A DNA stretch of 5,898 bases from Acidobacteriota bacterium (GCA_021778875.1 JAJYBT010000207.1:1-5898); one strand, 5' to 3'; positions 1 to 5,029 are shown, numbered from the stretch's first letter. Notes: generated by a model not told the origin, from the letters alone. Program-made: numbers and translations.

Positions 1-551
1 ATGAGAGCCCCGAGGCGGCAGTGGAGATGGCTGCGCCGGCCATGAAATTGACGCTTATTATCGAGGCCACGCAGGACCCCGAGTTTATTCCGCGGCTGAT
101 TCCGCTGCTGACCGAGATGCCGCTGGGCGAGGTGCTGGCGCAGCCGTTTGTGGCCACGCTGCTGCCTCCGCTGCTGGAGCGGCACCAGCAGGCCATCGAA
201 CTGATCCGCGAGCGCAGCGAAGAGCGCGACGGCACGATCTTCTTCGACATCACCGACCACCTGCTGGAAGGCTTTAACAAGTTCATCCCGTACTATCTGC
301 ACCCGAACGCGACGTACTCGATCGGGTTGTCGAAGTCGAGCTTCCGGACCAAGGTGGCGGTGGGCTCGAACCCGTGGACGAAGGCGGACCCGGCGAAGAT
401 GGTGAACCTGGCGCAGGTGTGCGAGCGCTACGGCGGCGGCGGCCATGCGCGCGTGGGCGCCATCAGCTTTCCGCCGGACCAGGCGGAGCGGGCGCGGGTG
501 GCGGCTGCGGAGATTGTGGCCGAGCTCAGGGCAAAGAATCCTCTGCCCTGA
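1..551 (+). CDS. DHH-family phosphoesterase, C-terminal part (5' end outside window)
   Basis: The frame is open from base 3 to the TGA at 549-551, so 182 residues are visible and the gene begins upstream of the window. A GTG at 21 and an ATG at 27 are in frame but are probably internal codons, because a complete DHH protein of this type would need an N-terminal domain with the catalytic Asp/His motifs, which is absent here. Visible parts are a helical linker (about the first 75 residues) and a DHHA1-type substrate-binding domain. That domain starts near the DGTIFFDIT strand and contains GSNPW and the glycine-rich YGGGGHARVGA motif typical of DHHA1. Relatives include NrnA-like oligoribonuclease/pAp phosphatases and exopolyphosphatase-like proteins, which hydrolyse phosphodiester or phosphoanhydride bonds in the cytoplasm. 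The actual substrate cannot be told from this fragment. The gene converges on pfkA, with 30 bases between the stop codons. Confidence 0.82.
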   Translation, partial: ESPEAAVEMAAPAMKLTLIIEATQDPEFIPRLIPLLTEMPLGEVLAQPFVATLLPPLLERHQQAIELIRERSEERDGTIFFDITDHLLEGFNKFIPYYLHPNATYSIGLSKSSFRTKVAVGSNPWTKADPAKMVNLAQVCERYGGGGHARVGAISFPPDQAERARVAAAEIVAELRAKNPLP

Positions 552-558
552 GCGCAGA

Positions 559-572
559 CCCGGCGGGCCGGG
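559..572. terminator. GC hairpin between convergent stops, possible weak bidirectional terminator
   Basis: CCCGG (559-563) and CCGGG (568-572) form a 5-bp stem around the loop CGGG, inside the 30-base gap between the stop codons of the DHH gene and pfkA. Its place between convergent genes fits a shared transcription stop. There is no T-run on either side, so a classical intrinsic terminator is not supported and chance is possible in GC-rich DNA. Confidence 0.25.
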
Positions 573-581
573 AGATACAGG

Positions 582-1553
582 CTAACGCGCCAGCATCTCC
601 GCGGCTTTCAGGAACCATGCCGGCAGGGGCTTTTTGCCCTTTACGACCACGTCAAGCGGCGTTGTGCTTAACTCGCCCTGCGTGATGCCGACGAGCACAC
701 CCTGATTTCCAGCGATGATCTGCTCGGCGGCCGCCGAGCCCAGCCGCGTGCCGAGCAGGCGGTCGGCGCAGGTGGGTGCGGCGCCGCGCTGCACGTAGCC
801 GAGCACGGTGGAACGGAACTCATAGCCGCTGAGCAGGTTGTGCTCGCGGAAGTACTGGCAGAGCCCTTCGGCGTTGTAGGTTGCGCCCTCGGCCACGACG
901 ACGATGGCGTGGGGCTTGCCACGCTCGTAGACGTTCTGGATGCGCTCGGCCAACTGCTCGGGCGCGGTTTCGACCTCGGGCAGCACGATGGCCTCGGCGC
1001 CGCCGGCGATGCCCGACATGAGCGCCAGGTAGCCGCACTTGCGTCCCATGACCTCGACGAGCAGGGCGCGGCTGTGGGAGGAGGCGGTCACCTTCAGGTT
1101 GTCGATGGCGTTGAGCGCGACATTGAGGGCGGTGTCGACGCCGATGGTGATGTCAGATCCGTAGAGGTCGTTGTCAATGGTGGAGGCCACGCCGACCACG
1201 GGGAAGCCCATGCTGTGCAGGGCTTCGGCGCCGGTCTGCGAGCCGTTGCCGCCGATGACGATGAGGCCCTCGATGCCGGCGCCGCGCAGCCTGCGCAGGG
1301 CCAGCTCGCGGCCCTCCTCGGTGTGGAACTCCGCGCAGCGTGCCGAGCCCAGAACGGTGCCGCCGCGCTGGATGATGCTGCCGACATCGCGCGCGCCGAG
1401 GCGCTTGAAGTTGCCCTCGATCAGGCCCGAGTAACCTTGATACACACCCCACATGCTGACTCCGTGGGAAAGCCCGGTGCGCACGGCTGCACGGATGGCG
1501 GCGTTCATGCCGGGCGCATCTCCTCCGCTTGTCAAAACTGCCAGATTTTTCAT
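582..1553 (-). CDS. pfkA: ATP-dependent 6-phosphofructokinase
   Basis: Cytoplasmic glycolytic enzyme that phosphorylates fructose 6-phosphate to fructose 1,6-bisphosphate. The 323-residue length is normal for bacterial group A PFKs. Motifs in order: SGGDAPGMNA (9-18), GGTVLGSAR (64-72), GGNGS (101-105), TIDND (125-129, with catalytic Asp127 and Asp129), SSHSRALLVEVMGR (158-171), Glu222 and GYVQRG (252-257). Allosteric-site residues such as Arg21, Arg25 and Glu187 appear kept. The start at 1553 is preferred over an in-frame ATG at 1577 because AAGGA (1560-1564) lies 6 bases upstream and the protein then begins at the usual MKNLAVLTSGG. Gly104 and the absence of Lys124 argue for ATP rather than pyrophosphate as donor. 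Oddities: Asn103 replaces the usual Mg/ATP-site Asp, Ser124 replaces the usual Gly, and Tyr253 replaces the E. coli His249. It lies downstream of the hydratase gene on the same strand. Confidence 0.96.
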   Translation of the reverse strand: MKNLAVLTSGGDAPGMNAAIRAAVRTGLSHGVSMWGVYQGYSGLIEGNFKRLGARDVGSIIQRGGTVLGSARCAEFHTEEGRELALRRLRGAGIEGLIVIGGNGSQTGAEALHSMGFPVVGVASTIDNDLYGSDITIGVDTALNVALNAIDNLKVTASSHSRALLVEVMGRKCGYLALMSGIAGGAEAIVLPEVETAPEQLAERIQNVYERGKPHAIVVVAEGATYNAEGLCQYFREHNLLSGYEFRSTVLGYVQRGAAPTCADRLLGTRLGSAAAEQIIAGNQGVLVGITQGELSTTPLDVVVKGKKPLPAWFLKAAEMLAR

Positions 1554-1561
1554 GAATTTTC

Positions 1562-1590
1562 CTTTTAGGCGATCCATTCAAGAATCTCAA
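1562..1590 (-). promoter_or_regulatory. Candidate pfkA promoter overlapping its ribosome-binding site
   Basis: On the minus strand TTGAGA (1585-1590, 5 of 6 to the -35 consensus) is followed after 17 bases by TAAAAG (1562-1567, 4 of 6 to the -10). The -10 would overlap the AAGGA ribosome-binding site at 1560-1564 and place the transcript start at the start codon. The same bases therefore probably cannot serve both roles in one transcript. If this promoter is used the mRNA would be nearly leaderless. Otherwise pfkA is read from further upstream with the Shine-Dalgarno. Confidence 0.3.
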
Positions 1591-1605
1591 CCGGTTGGAT
1601 GCAGA

Positions 1606-1628
1606 CGCGGTGATGCGAATCACCTGCG
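1606..1628. other. Inverted repeat in the hydratase-pfkA gap
   Basis: GGTGAT (1609-1614) and ATCACC (1619-1624) are exact complements around a 4-base loop. Three further pairs (CGC 1606-1608 with GCG 1626-1628) form if T1625 is bulged. It sits between the hydratase stop (1666) and the pfkA start (1553). It could be an operator for pfkA or a hairpin in a read-through transcript. No T-run follows on the minus strand, so it does not read as an intrinsic terminator. Confidence 0.35.
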
Positions 1629-1665
1629 GATGAGAGCGGGCGGAGGAGTGTGACGAGCGGCCGGG

Positions 1666-2463
1666 CTACTCCGGGGTGCGCTGGCTGGGCCAGTCGGCGC
1701 GGCGGCGGTGCAGGAAGGCCTGCACGCCCTCCTTGAAATCCTCAGTGGAGCGCTGCTGGGCGTTGGCCTCGATGGCATCCTCCAGTTCCGCGTCCAGCCG
1801 GCGGCTGGCGTGGCGGGCGAGCAGGCGTTTGACCGCCTGCATGGCCTGGGGACTGTTGAGCAGCAGCGACTGGGCGAGGGCCTGCGCGGTGCGCATCAGC
1901 TCGTCCGGGGGGACAATCTGCGTGACCAGGCCGAGCTGCTGCGCTTCGTGCGCCTTGAGCAGGCGGCCGGTGAGCAGCAGATCACGGGTATGCTTTTCGC
2001 CCACCTGACGCAGCAGAAACGACGCCTCAATGGCCGGGACGTAGCCCACGCGCACCTCGGTGTAGCCGAACTTGGCCTCGGGCACGGCGAGGGTGAAGTC
2101 GGGGATGGTGGCCAGGCCCATGCCGCCGGCGATGGCGGGGCCGTTGACGGCGGCAATGACCGGCTTGGGAAACTCGTAAAGCGCGCGGAGGATGCGGGCC
2201 ATGTTTTCGGAGTCGCGGCGGTTCTGCTCGGGCGTGCGGGCAGAGGTGGTCTCCAGGCGCTCCATGTCCAGCCCGGAGCAGAAGGCAGGACCTGATCCGG
2301 TGAGGATGACGACGCCGCACGGGCCTTTCTCCGCCTCGGCGAGAGCGATGGCCAGCTCGTCCATGAGCTCGGGCGTGAGGGCGTTGCGCTTGTCAGGGCG
2401 ATGGAGGGTGATGGTGGCTACGCTGTTATCAGACGCAAAGAGGATGTGATCAAAGCGGGTCAT
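1666..2463 (-). CDS. Enoyl-CoA hydratase/isomerase (crotonase) family protein
   Basis: A 265-residue crotonase-fold protein of usual length, expected to be cytoplasmic and to act on acyl-CoA thioesters. Visible signatures are HRPDKRNAL (21-29), the oxyanion-hole segment FCSGLDM (61-67), VNGPAIAGGMGL (106-117) and FGYTEVRVGYVPAI (132-145). In the two-glutamate crotonase scheme the first position (Glu144 of rat mitochondrial hydratase) is Gly116 here, while the second (Glu164) is kept as Glu136. This one-Glu pattern with an EVRxGxVPA stretch resembles methylglutaconyl-CoA hydratase-like (LiuC-type) members, but the substrate cannot be fixed. The ATG at 2461-2463 has GAGG (2469-2472) 5 bases upstream. 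No leucine-degradation or beta-oxidation partner genes are seen in this window. The neighbours are an HD hydrolase upstream and pfkA downstream. Confidence 0.9.
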   Translation of the reverse strand: MTRFDHILFASDNSVATITLHRPDKRNALTPELMDELAIALAEAEKGPCGVVILTGSGPAFCSGLDMERLETTSARTPEQNRRDSENMARILRALYEFPKPVIAAVNGPAIAGGMGLATIPDFTLAVPEAKFGYTEVRVGYVPAIEASFLLRQVGEKHTRDLLLTGRLLKAHEAQQLGLVTQIVPPDELMRTAQALAQSLLLNSPQAMQAVKRLLARHASRRLDAELEDAIEANAQQRSTEDFKEGVQAFLHRRRADWPSQRTPE

Positions 2464-2512
2464 GGAGGCCTCGGTTCGCAGTCGCGGAGGAGCTGGAGGT
2501 CACAACGTGCTT

Positions 2513-2518
2513 ATCCTA
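2513..2518 (-). promoter_or_regulatory. Weak -10-like box upstream of the hydratase gene
   Basis: The 124-base gap 2464-2587 between the HD gene and the hydratase holds TAGGAT on the minus strand (4 of 6 to the -10 consensus), about 50 bases before the hydratase start and inside a short AT-richer patch. No convincing -35 is found at the right distance. The rest of the gap shows only the hydratase ribosome-binding site and GC-rich sequence. Confidence 0.2.
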
Positions 2519-2587
2519 GCGCAAAACCACGGCGGAAGGCCGCGCAGGAGGGATGTATTCGGCGCTGCGGGACGCGGCGGGATGTCG

Positions 2588-3190
2588 TCAGAGGCCCAGC
2601 TCGGCGGCACGCTTCTGCATGGCGCGAAGGCAGAAGGCGATGTGCGCGTCGAGGTCCACGCCCAGCTCGGCCGCGCCCTGGATCACATCGTCGCGGTTGA
2701 CGCCCCGGGCGAAGGCTTTGTCCTTCATCTTTTTGCGGACTCCGGCGACCTCCACGTCGGCGATGGACCGGGTGGGCTTGACGAGCGCGCAGGCGGTCAG
2801 GAATCCGGCCAGCTCATCGCAGGCAAAGAGGGCCTTGTCGAGGTGGGTGACGCGGGGCACGCCGGAGTATTGCGCGTGGCCGAGGATGGCGGTGCGCAGC
2901 TCCTGCGGCCAGCCCTGCCGCTCCAGCTCGCGGACGCCGACGAAGGGATGCTCTTCGGGCGTGGGATGGCGCTCGTAGTCGAAGTCGTGGAGCAGGGCGG
3001 TGGTGGTGTAGAGCTGGAGGAAGGCCGCGCGCTCGTCCCCGGCCAGCCCGAGGCGGTCGGCCTCGGCCTCGCTGCAGGCGGTGACGCAGACCTCGACGGC
3101 AAGGGCGTGCTTGCGAAGATTTTCGCTCTGGGTCCACTGGGTCAGCAGGCTCCAGGCGGCATTGCGTCCATATTGCGGGTCGGGGCTCAT
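2588..3190 (-). CDS. HD-superfamily hydrolase, small single-domain type
   Basis: A 200-residue soluble protein with an HD metal-binding phosphohydrolase domain. Likely metal ligands are His28 (LRKHALAVE), His68-Asp69 (ALLHDFDYE), His81, His105 (ILGHAQYSG) and Asp125 (LFACDELAGF). The segment after the domain (ACALVKPTRS, then VRKKMKDKAFARGV) and the C-terminal AAELGL match my recollection of a widespread but uncharacterised family of about 190-residue HD proteins. The substrate is unknown; HD proteins act on nucleotides, cyclic nucleotides or RNA ends. No signal peptide or membrane segment is seen. The ATG at 3188-3190 lacks a Shine-Dalgarno sequence; a -10-like TAGACT lies 8 bases before it. 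It is transcribed divergently from the zinc-ribbon/XRE regulator across a palindromic control region, so it is a possible target of that regulator. Confidence 0.85.
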   Translation of the reverse strand: MSPDPQYGRNAAWSLLTQWTQSENLRKHALAVEVCVTACSEAEADRLGLAGDERAAFLQLYTTTALLHDFDYERHPTPEEHPFVGVRELERQGWPQELRTAILGHAQYSGVPRVTHLDKALFACDELAGFLTACALVKPTRSIADVEVAGVRKKMKDKAFARGVNRDDVIQGAAELGVDLDAHIAFCLRAMQKRAAELGL

Positions 3191-3198
3191 GATGTTTC

Positions 3199-3204
3199 AG
3201 TCTA
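3199..3204 (-). promoter_or_regulatory. -10-like box just before the HD gene start
   Basis: TAGACT on the minus strand (4 of 6 to the -10 consensus, TAnnnT form) ends 8 bases before the ATG, and there is no Shine-Dalgarno. If it is used, the transcript would start within a base or two of the start codon (leaderless). No good -35 is visible. Confidence 0.25.
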
Positions 3205-3248
3205 ACTGTTGCTGCATTTGGTTCGTGATTTTTCGGGTTTTGCGGGGT

Positions 3249-3254
3249 ATTATG
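3249..3254 (-). promoter_or_regulatory. Second candidate -10 box for the HD gene
   Basis: CATAAT on the minus strand (5 of 6 to consensus) lies next to the palindrome at 3257-3284. A -35 would fall inside the palindrome, where only TTAGGG (3273-3278, 18-base spacer) is available, a poor match. Its use would give a leader of about 50 bases and put this promoter under the same operator as the regulator. Confidence 0.3.
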
Positions 3255-3256
3255 GG

Positions 3257-3284
3257 AGAAACTTTGGGTTGACCCTAAGTTTCT
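3257..3284. promoter_or_regulatory. 28-bp near-perfect palindrome, probable operator in the divergent region
   Basis: AGAAACTTTGGGT (3257-3269) and ACCCTAAGTTTCT (3272-3284) are inverted repeats that pair at 12 of 13 positions, with the 2-base centre TG. The only mismatch is 3265/3276. The 2-base spacer suits a dimeric DNA-binding protein better than an RNA hairpin. It contains the -35 TTGACC of the regulator's candidate promoter and abuts a -10-like box of the HD gene. A protein bound here could therefore control both. The adjacent XRE regulator binding its own promoter is the simplest guess, but nothing in the sequence proves which protein binds. Confidence 0.6.
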
Positions 3285-3297
3285 ACTTGACAATTAT
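3269..3297 (+). promoter_or_regulatory. Candidate promoter of the zinc-ribbon/XRE regulator
   Basis: TTGACC (3269-3274, 5 of 6 to the -35) is followed by a 17-base spacer and AATTAT (3292-3297, 4 of 6 to the -10). This predicts a start near 3304 and a leader of about 76 bases. A perfect TTGACA also occurs at 3287-3292, but the best partner at 18 bases is CAAAGT (3311-3316, 3 of 6). The -35 of the first pair lies at the centre of the palindrome. Confidence 0.45.
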
Positions 3298-3328
3298 GGT
3301 TCCTCCCCGCCAAAGTAACCAGTATCGT

Positions 3329-3344
3329 GGTGCTGAGAAGCACC
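3329..3344 (+). other. Leader hairpin with GAGA (GNRA) tetraloop
   Basis: GGTGCT (3329-3334) and AGCACC (3339-3344) form a perfect 6-bp stem closed by GAGA. Two outer C-G pairs (3326-3327 with 3346-3347) are possible across a T/T mismatch. It lies in the predicted leader of the regulator, 35 bases before the ATG at 3380. It may stabilise or tune translation of a message that lacks a visible Shine-Dalgarno. Chance is possible. Confidence 0.35.
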
Positions 3345-3379
3345 TCGGAGATGCAGCTCTGGCACTCCGCGAACAAAAT

Positions 3380-3916
3380 ATGGCCACCACTCTTGTCAGC
3401 GTGGAAGCGCGAGAGGTTGTACGCTGCGACTTTTGCAGCCTGGTGCAGTACAGGACCAGCAACTCTCTCTGCAGGAAGTGCCGAAGGCCCCTTGATAGCG
3501 AGGAGCCTGCTCCCTTAGCCCCACAACTGGTAGCGGCCCAGCCGGTAACGACCGCCGCCGAGGCGGGGTTGCAGGTGGCGGCGCAGGTGCGCGAGATTCG
3601 CAAGGCGCGTCACCTGAGCCAGCGGCAGCTTGCCAGCCGTATGCAGGTGCCCCGCACGTACATCTCGAAGATCGAGAACGGCAAGGCGATCCCGACGCTG
3701 GGTTCGCTGGAGCGGCTGGCCGATGCGCTGGAGGTGGACGTGTGCCAGCTGGTGCGCGATGCGCGCAGCCGGCGCGATGAGGCCGTGGCTGCCATCCTGG
3801 CCGACCCCTTTCTGGCCGAGATTGCGGCGCTGCTGCCGCAGCTGGACTCGCTGCACCGCACGCTGTTTTACGGGTCGGTGCGGGACCTGTCGATGGGCAA
3901 GCGGCGGACTGCGTAA
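3380..3916 (+). CDS. Zinc-ribbon/XRE-type helix-turn-helix transcriptional regulator
   Basis: A 178-residue protein. Residues 16-34 carry CxxC-11-CxxC (Cys16, Cys19, Cys31, Cys34), a zinc-ribbon-like knuckle. A variable linker (about 38-62) follows, then an XRE/Cro-C1 helix-turn-helix (about 67-126). This includes REIRKARHLSQRQLASRM, then PRTYISKIENGK, the typical recognition-helix segment, and PTLGSLERLADALEV. The last 50 residues look helical and end basic (GKRRTA). It is expected to bind DNA as a dimer in the cytoplasm; the effector is unknown. The frame is open back to 3209 with ATGs at 3209 and 3296. Those starts lie before or inside the candidate promoter and none has a Shine-Dalgarno, so 3380 is chosen, with moderate certainty. 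It is divergent from the HD gene and 166 bases upstream of uppS. Regulation of either neighbour is inference. Confidence 0.87.
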   Translation: MATTLVSVEAREVVRCDFCSLVQYRTSNSLCRKCRRPLDSEEPAPLAPQLVAAQPVTTAAEAGLQVAAQVREIRKARHLSQRQLASRMQVPRTYISKIENGKAIPTLGSLERLADALEVDVCQLVRDARSRRDEAVAAILADPFLAEIAALLPQLDSLHRTLFYGSVRDLSMGKRRTA

Positions 3917-3992
3917 CAGGGGAGGCCCGCGCCTGTGCCGGAAGTCTTTGCGACGGCTGGGCGCATGTGCTAGGTTCGATGGTGCCGCCACT

Positions 3993-4014
3993 TATCCCCG
4001 GGCCGCCGGGGGTA
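3993..4014 (+). terminator. GC-rich hairpin between the regulator and uppS, possible terminator
   Basis: TATCCCCGG (3993-4001) pairs with CCGGGGGTA (4006-4014), nine pairs including one T-G, around the loop GCCG. It lies about 76 bases after the regulator stop, in the 166-base gap before uppS. It is the strongest hairpin of that gap and could end the regulator transcript. No T-run follows, so a Rho-independent terminator is not proven. Confidence 0.35.
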
Positions 4015-4047
4015 GGGATGTTCTGTGTGAGGGATGAGCCGCCCGTT

Positions 4048-4076
4048 TTGCGGAGATCGCGCCCAGACCGCATACT
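4048..4076 (+). promoter_or_regulatory. Candidate uppS promoter
   Basis: TTGCGG (4048-4053, 3 of 6 to the -35) is followed after 17 bases by CATACT (4071-4076, 4 of 6 to the -10). The expected transcript start falls at about 4083, which is the A of the ATG. This gives either a leaderless message from ATG 4083 or a leader of about 54 bases if the TTG at 4137 is the true start. Confidence 0.35.
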
Positions 4077-4082
4077 GTATGG

Positions 4083-4970
4083 ATGCTTCCCGCGCGCCGG
4101 CCGGGAAGCCGCAAAAGCACACAAGAGGCCACTCCCTTGCAACCTTCTGGCACGCTGCGTATTCATGAACTTACCGCAGAGGAACGTGCCGTCTACGCGA
4201 CGCTGAAGCCCGAGCAACTGCCGGAGCACGTGGCCATCATCATGGATGGCAACGGGCGGTGGGCGGGGCGTCGCTCGCTGAAGCGCTTCCTGGGCCACCA
4301 GCAGGGCGCCAAAAGCGTGCAGCTGGTGACGGAGACGGCATCGCGCATCGGGCTGCCGTGGCTGACGCTGTACGCCTTTTCGCTGGAGAACAATCTGCGT
4401 CGGCCTCGCGCAGAGGTCAACTTCCTGATGCGTCTGCTGAAAAGCTACCTGGAGAGCAACGTGCAGCGCATGATGGACAACAACGTCCGCATCCGCTACA
4501 TCGGGCGCACCCATGAGCTGCCCGCAGAGGTGCAGGACAAGATGCGCTGGGCCGAGGAAACAACGGCGCGCAACACCGGCACCACGCTCACTCTTGCGCT
4601 GAACTACGGCTCCCGCTCTGAGATGGTGGATGCTTTCCGCGCGCTGTCCGCGGAAATGCAGCGCAAGCATCTGAGCCCCGGCCGCATCGACGAGGAAGAT
4701 ATTTGCCGCCATCTGTACACGGCGCACATGCCCGATCCCGACCTGCTGATCCGCACATCAGGCGAGATGCGCATCTCAAACTTCCTTCTGTGGCAGATTG
4801 CCTACGCCGAGATTTTCGTTACGGAGCGCCTCTGGCCCGATTTTCGTGGAGTCCACCTGCTCGAAGCCATCGCCGACTTCCAGCGTCGCGAACGCCGCTA
4901 CGGCGGACTGGGCGAGAGCTGCGGCGAAGTCGAGGAAGACCCCGAACGCGTCCGGCTGGCCGCGGGATAG
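4083..4970 (+). CDS. uppS: Undecaprenyl diphosphate synthase (cis-prenyltransferase)
   Basis: Condenses isopentenyl diphosphate units onto farnesyl diphosphate to make C55 undecaprenyl diphosphate, the lipid carrier for peptidoglycan and other envelope polymers; it acts at the cytoplasmic membrane face. Motifs (295-residue numbering): IIMDGNGRWAGRR with catalytic Asp55, GHQQGAKSV with His72, TLYAFSLEN (95-103), NYGSRSEMVDAFR (174-186), DPDLLIRTSGEMRISNFLLW (218-237, Arg224 and Arg230), then YAEIF with Mg-ligand Glu243 and WPDF. The flexible loop reads SLENNLRRP, lacking the Trp of SENWxRP and one residue longer. ATG 4083 has no Shine-Dalgarno and begins at a hairpin. A TTG at 4137 has AAGAGG 8 bases upstream and would give 277 residues, closer to the usual 250. 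Both starts are possible. cdsA follows after 59 bases, the common uppS-cdsA order. Confidence 0.96.
   Translation: MLPARRPGSRKSTQEATPLQPSGTLRIHELTAEERAVYATLKPEQLPEHVAIIMDGNGRWAGRRSLKRFLGHQQGAKSVQLVTETASRIGLPWLTLYAFSLENNLRRPRAEVNFLMRLLKSYLESNVQRMMDNNVRIRYIGRTHELPAEVQDKMRWAEETTARNTGTTLTLALNYGSRSEMVDAFRALSAEMQRKHLSPGRIDEEDICRHLYTAHMPDPDLLIRTSGEMRISNFLLWQIAYAEIFVTERLWPDFRGVHLLEAIADFQRRERRYGGLGESCGEVEEDPERVRLAAG
4085..4109 (+). other. Hairpin at the 5' end of uppS
   Basis: GCTTCCCG (4085-4092) and CGGGAAGC (4102-4109) form a perfect 8-bp stem with a 9-base loop, starting two bases into the ATG 4083 codon. If transcription begins near 4083, this caps the 5' end of the mRNA. It would hinder initiation at 4083 and leave the AAGAGG (4123-4128) and TTG 4137 exposed. 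It could also stabilise the message. Confidence 0.45.
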
Positions 4971-5014
4971 CGCCTTTCGACCCGCAAGCCTGACCTGCGC
5001 ACGCTTCAACGGTG

Positions 5015-5020
5015 TATTCT
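5015..5020 (+). promoter_or_regulatory. -10-like box just before cdsA
   Basis: TATTCT (4 of 6 to the -10 consensus) ends 9 bases before the cdsA ATG, and there is no Shine-Dalgarno in the 59-base gap. The only -35-like match is CTGACC (4990-4995) with a long 19-base spacer. It may mark an internal, nearly leaderless promoter within the uppS-cdsA unit. It could equally be chance. Confidence 0.25.
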
Positions 5021-5029
5021 CATCCCTGA

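Noticed and set aside
1..3. ATG at the first base as a gene start
   Set aside because: It is in a different frame from the DHH protein, whose frame runs open through the window edge.
840..1568. A 242-codon plus-strand open frame opposite pfkA
   Set aside because: It is the mirror of pfkA codons; the real gene has every PFK signature.
1554..1577. Upstream ATG at 1577 as the pfkA start
   Set aside because: It adds eight residues (MDRLKGKF) not typical of PFKs and has a poorer ribosome-binding site than the ATG at 1553.
1708..2295. A 195-codon plus-strand open frame opposite the hydratase
   Set aside because: It is antisense to a complete crotonase-family gene and its composition reflects the complementary strand.
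2462..3205. A 247-codon plus-strand open frame opposite the HD gene
   Set aside because: The minus-strand HD protein has clear metal-binding motifs; the plus-strand translation is Gly/Val/Glu-rich and matches no family I know.
3209..3379. N-terminal extension of the regulator from ATG 3209 or 3296
   Set aside because: The longer start precedes the candidate promoter and crosses the palindrome, and neither has a Shine-Dalgarno. The 3296 start is not fully excluded, since the stretch 3300-3379 is open and codon-like.
3351..3518. Possible short upstream reading frame from ATG 3351 next to GGAG
   Set aside because: The GGAG touches the ATG with no spacing, and the frame overlaps the regulator out of frame with no recognisable product.
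3396..4727. A 443-codon open frame on the minus strand across the regulator and uppS
   Set aside because: It is antisense to two well-supported genes, its translation is rich in Ala, Pro, Arg and His without recognisable motifs, and long antisense frames are expected in GC-rich DNA.
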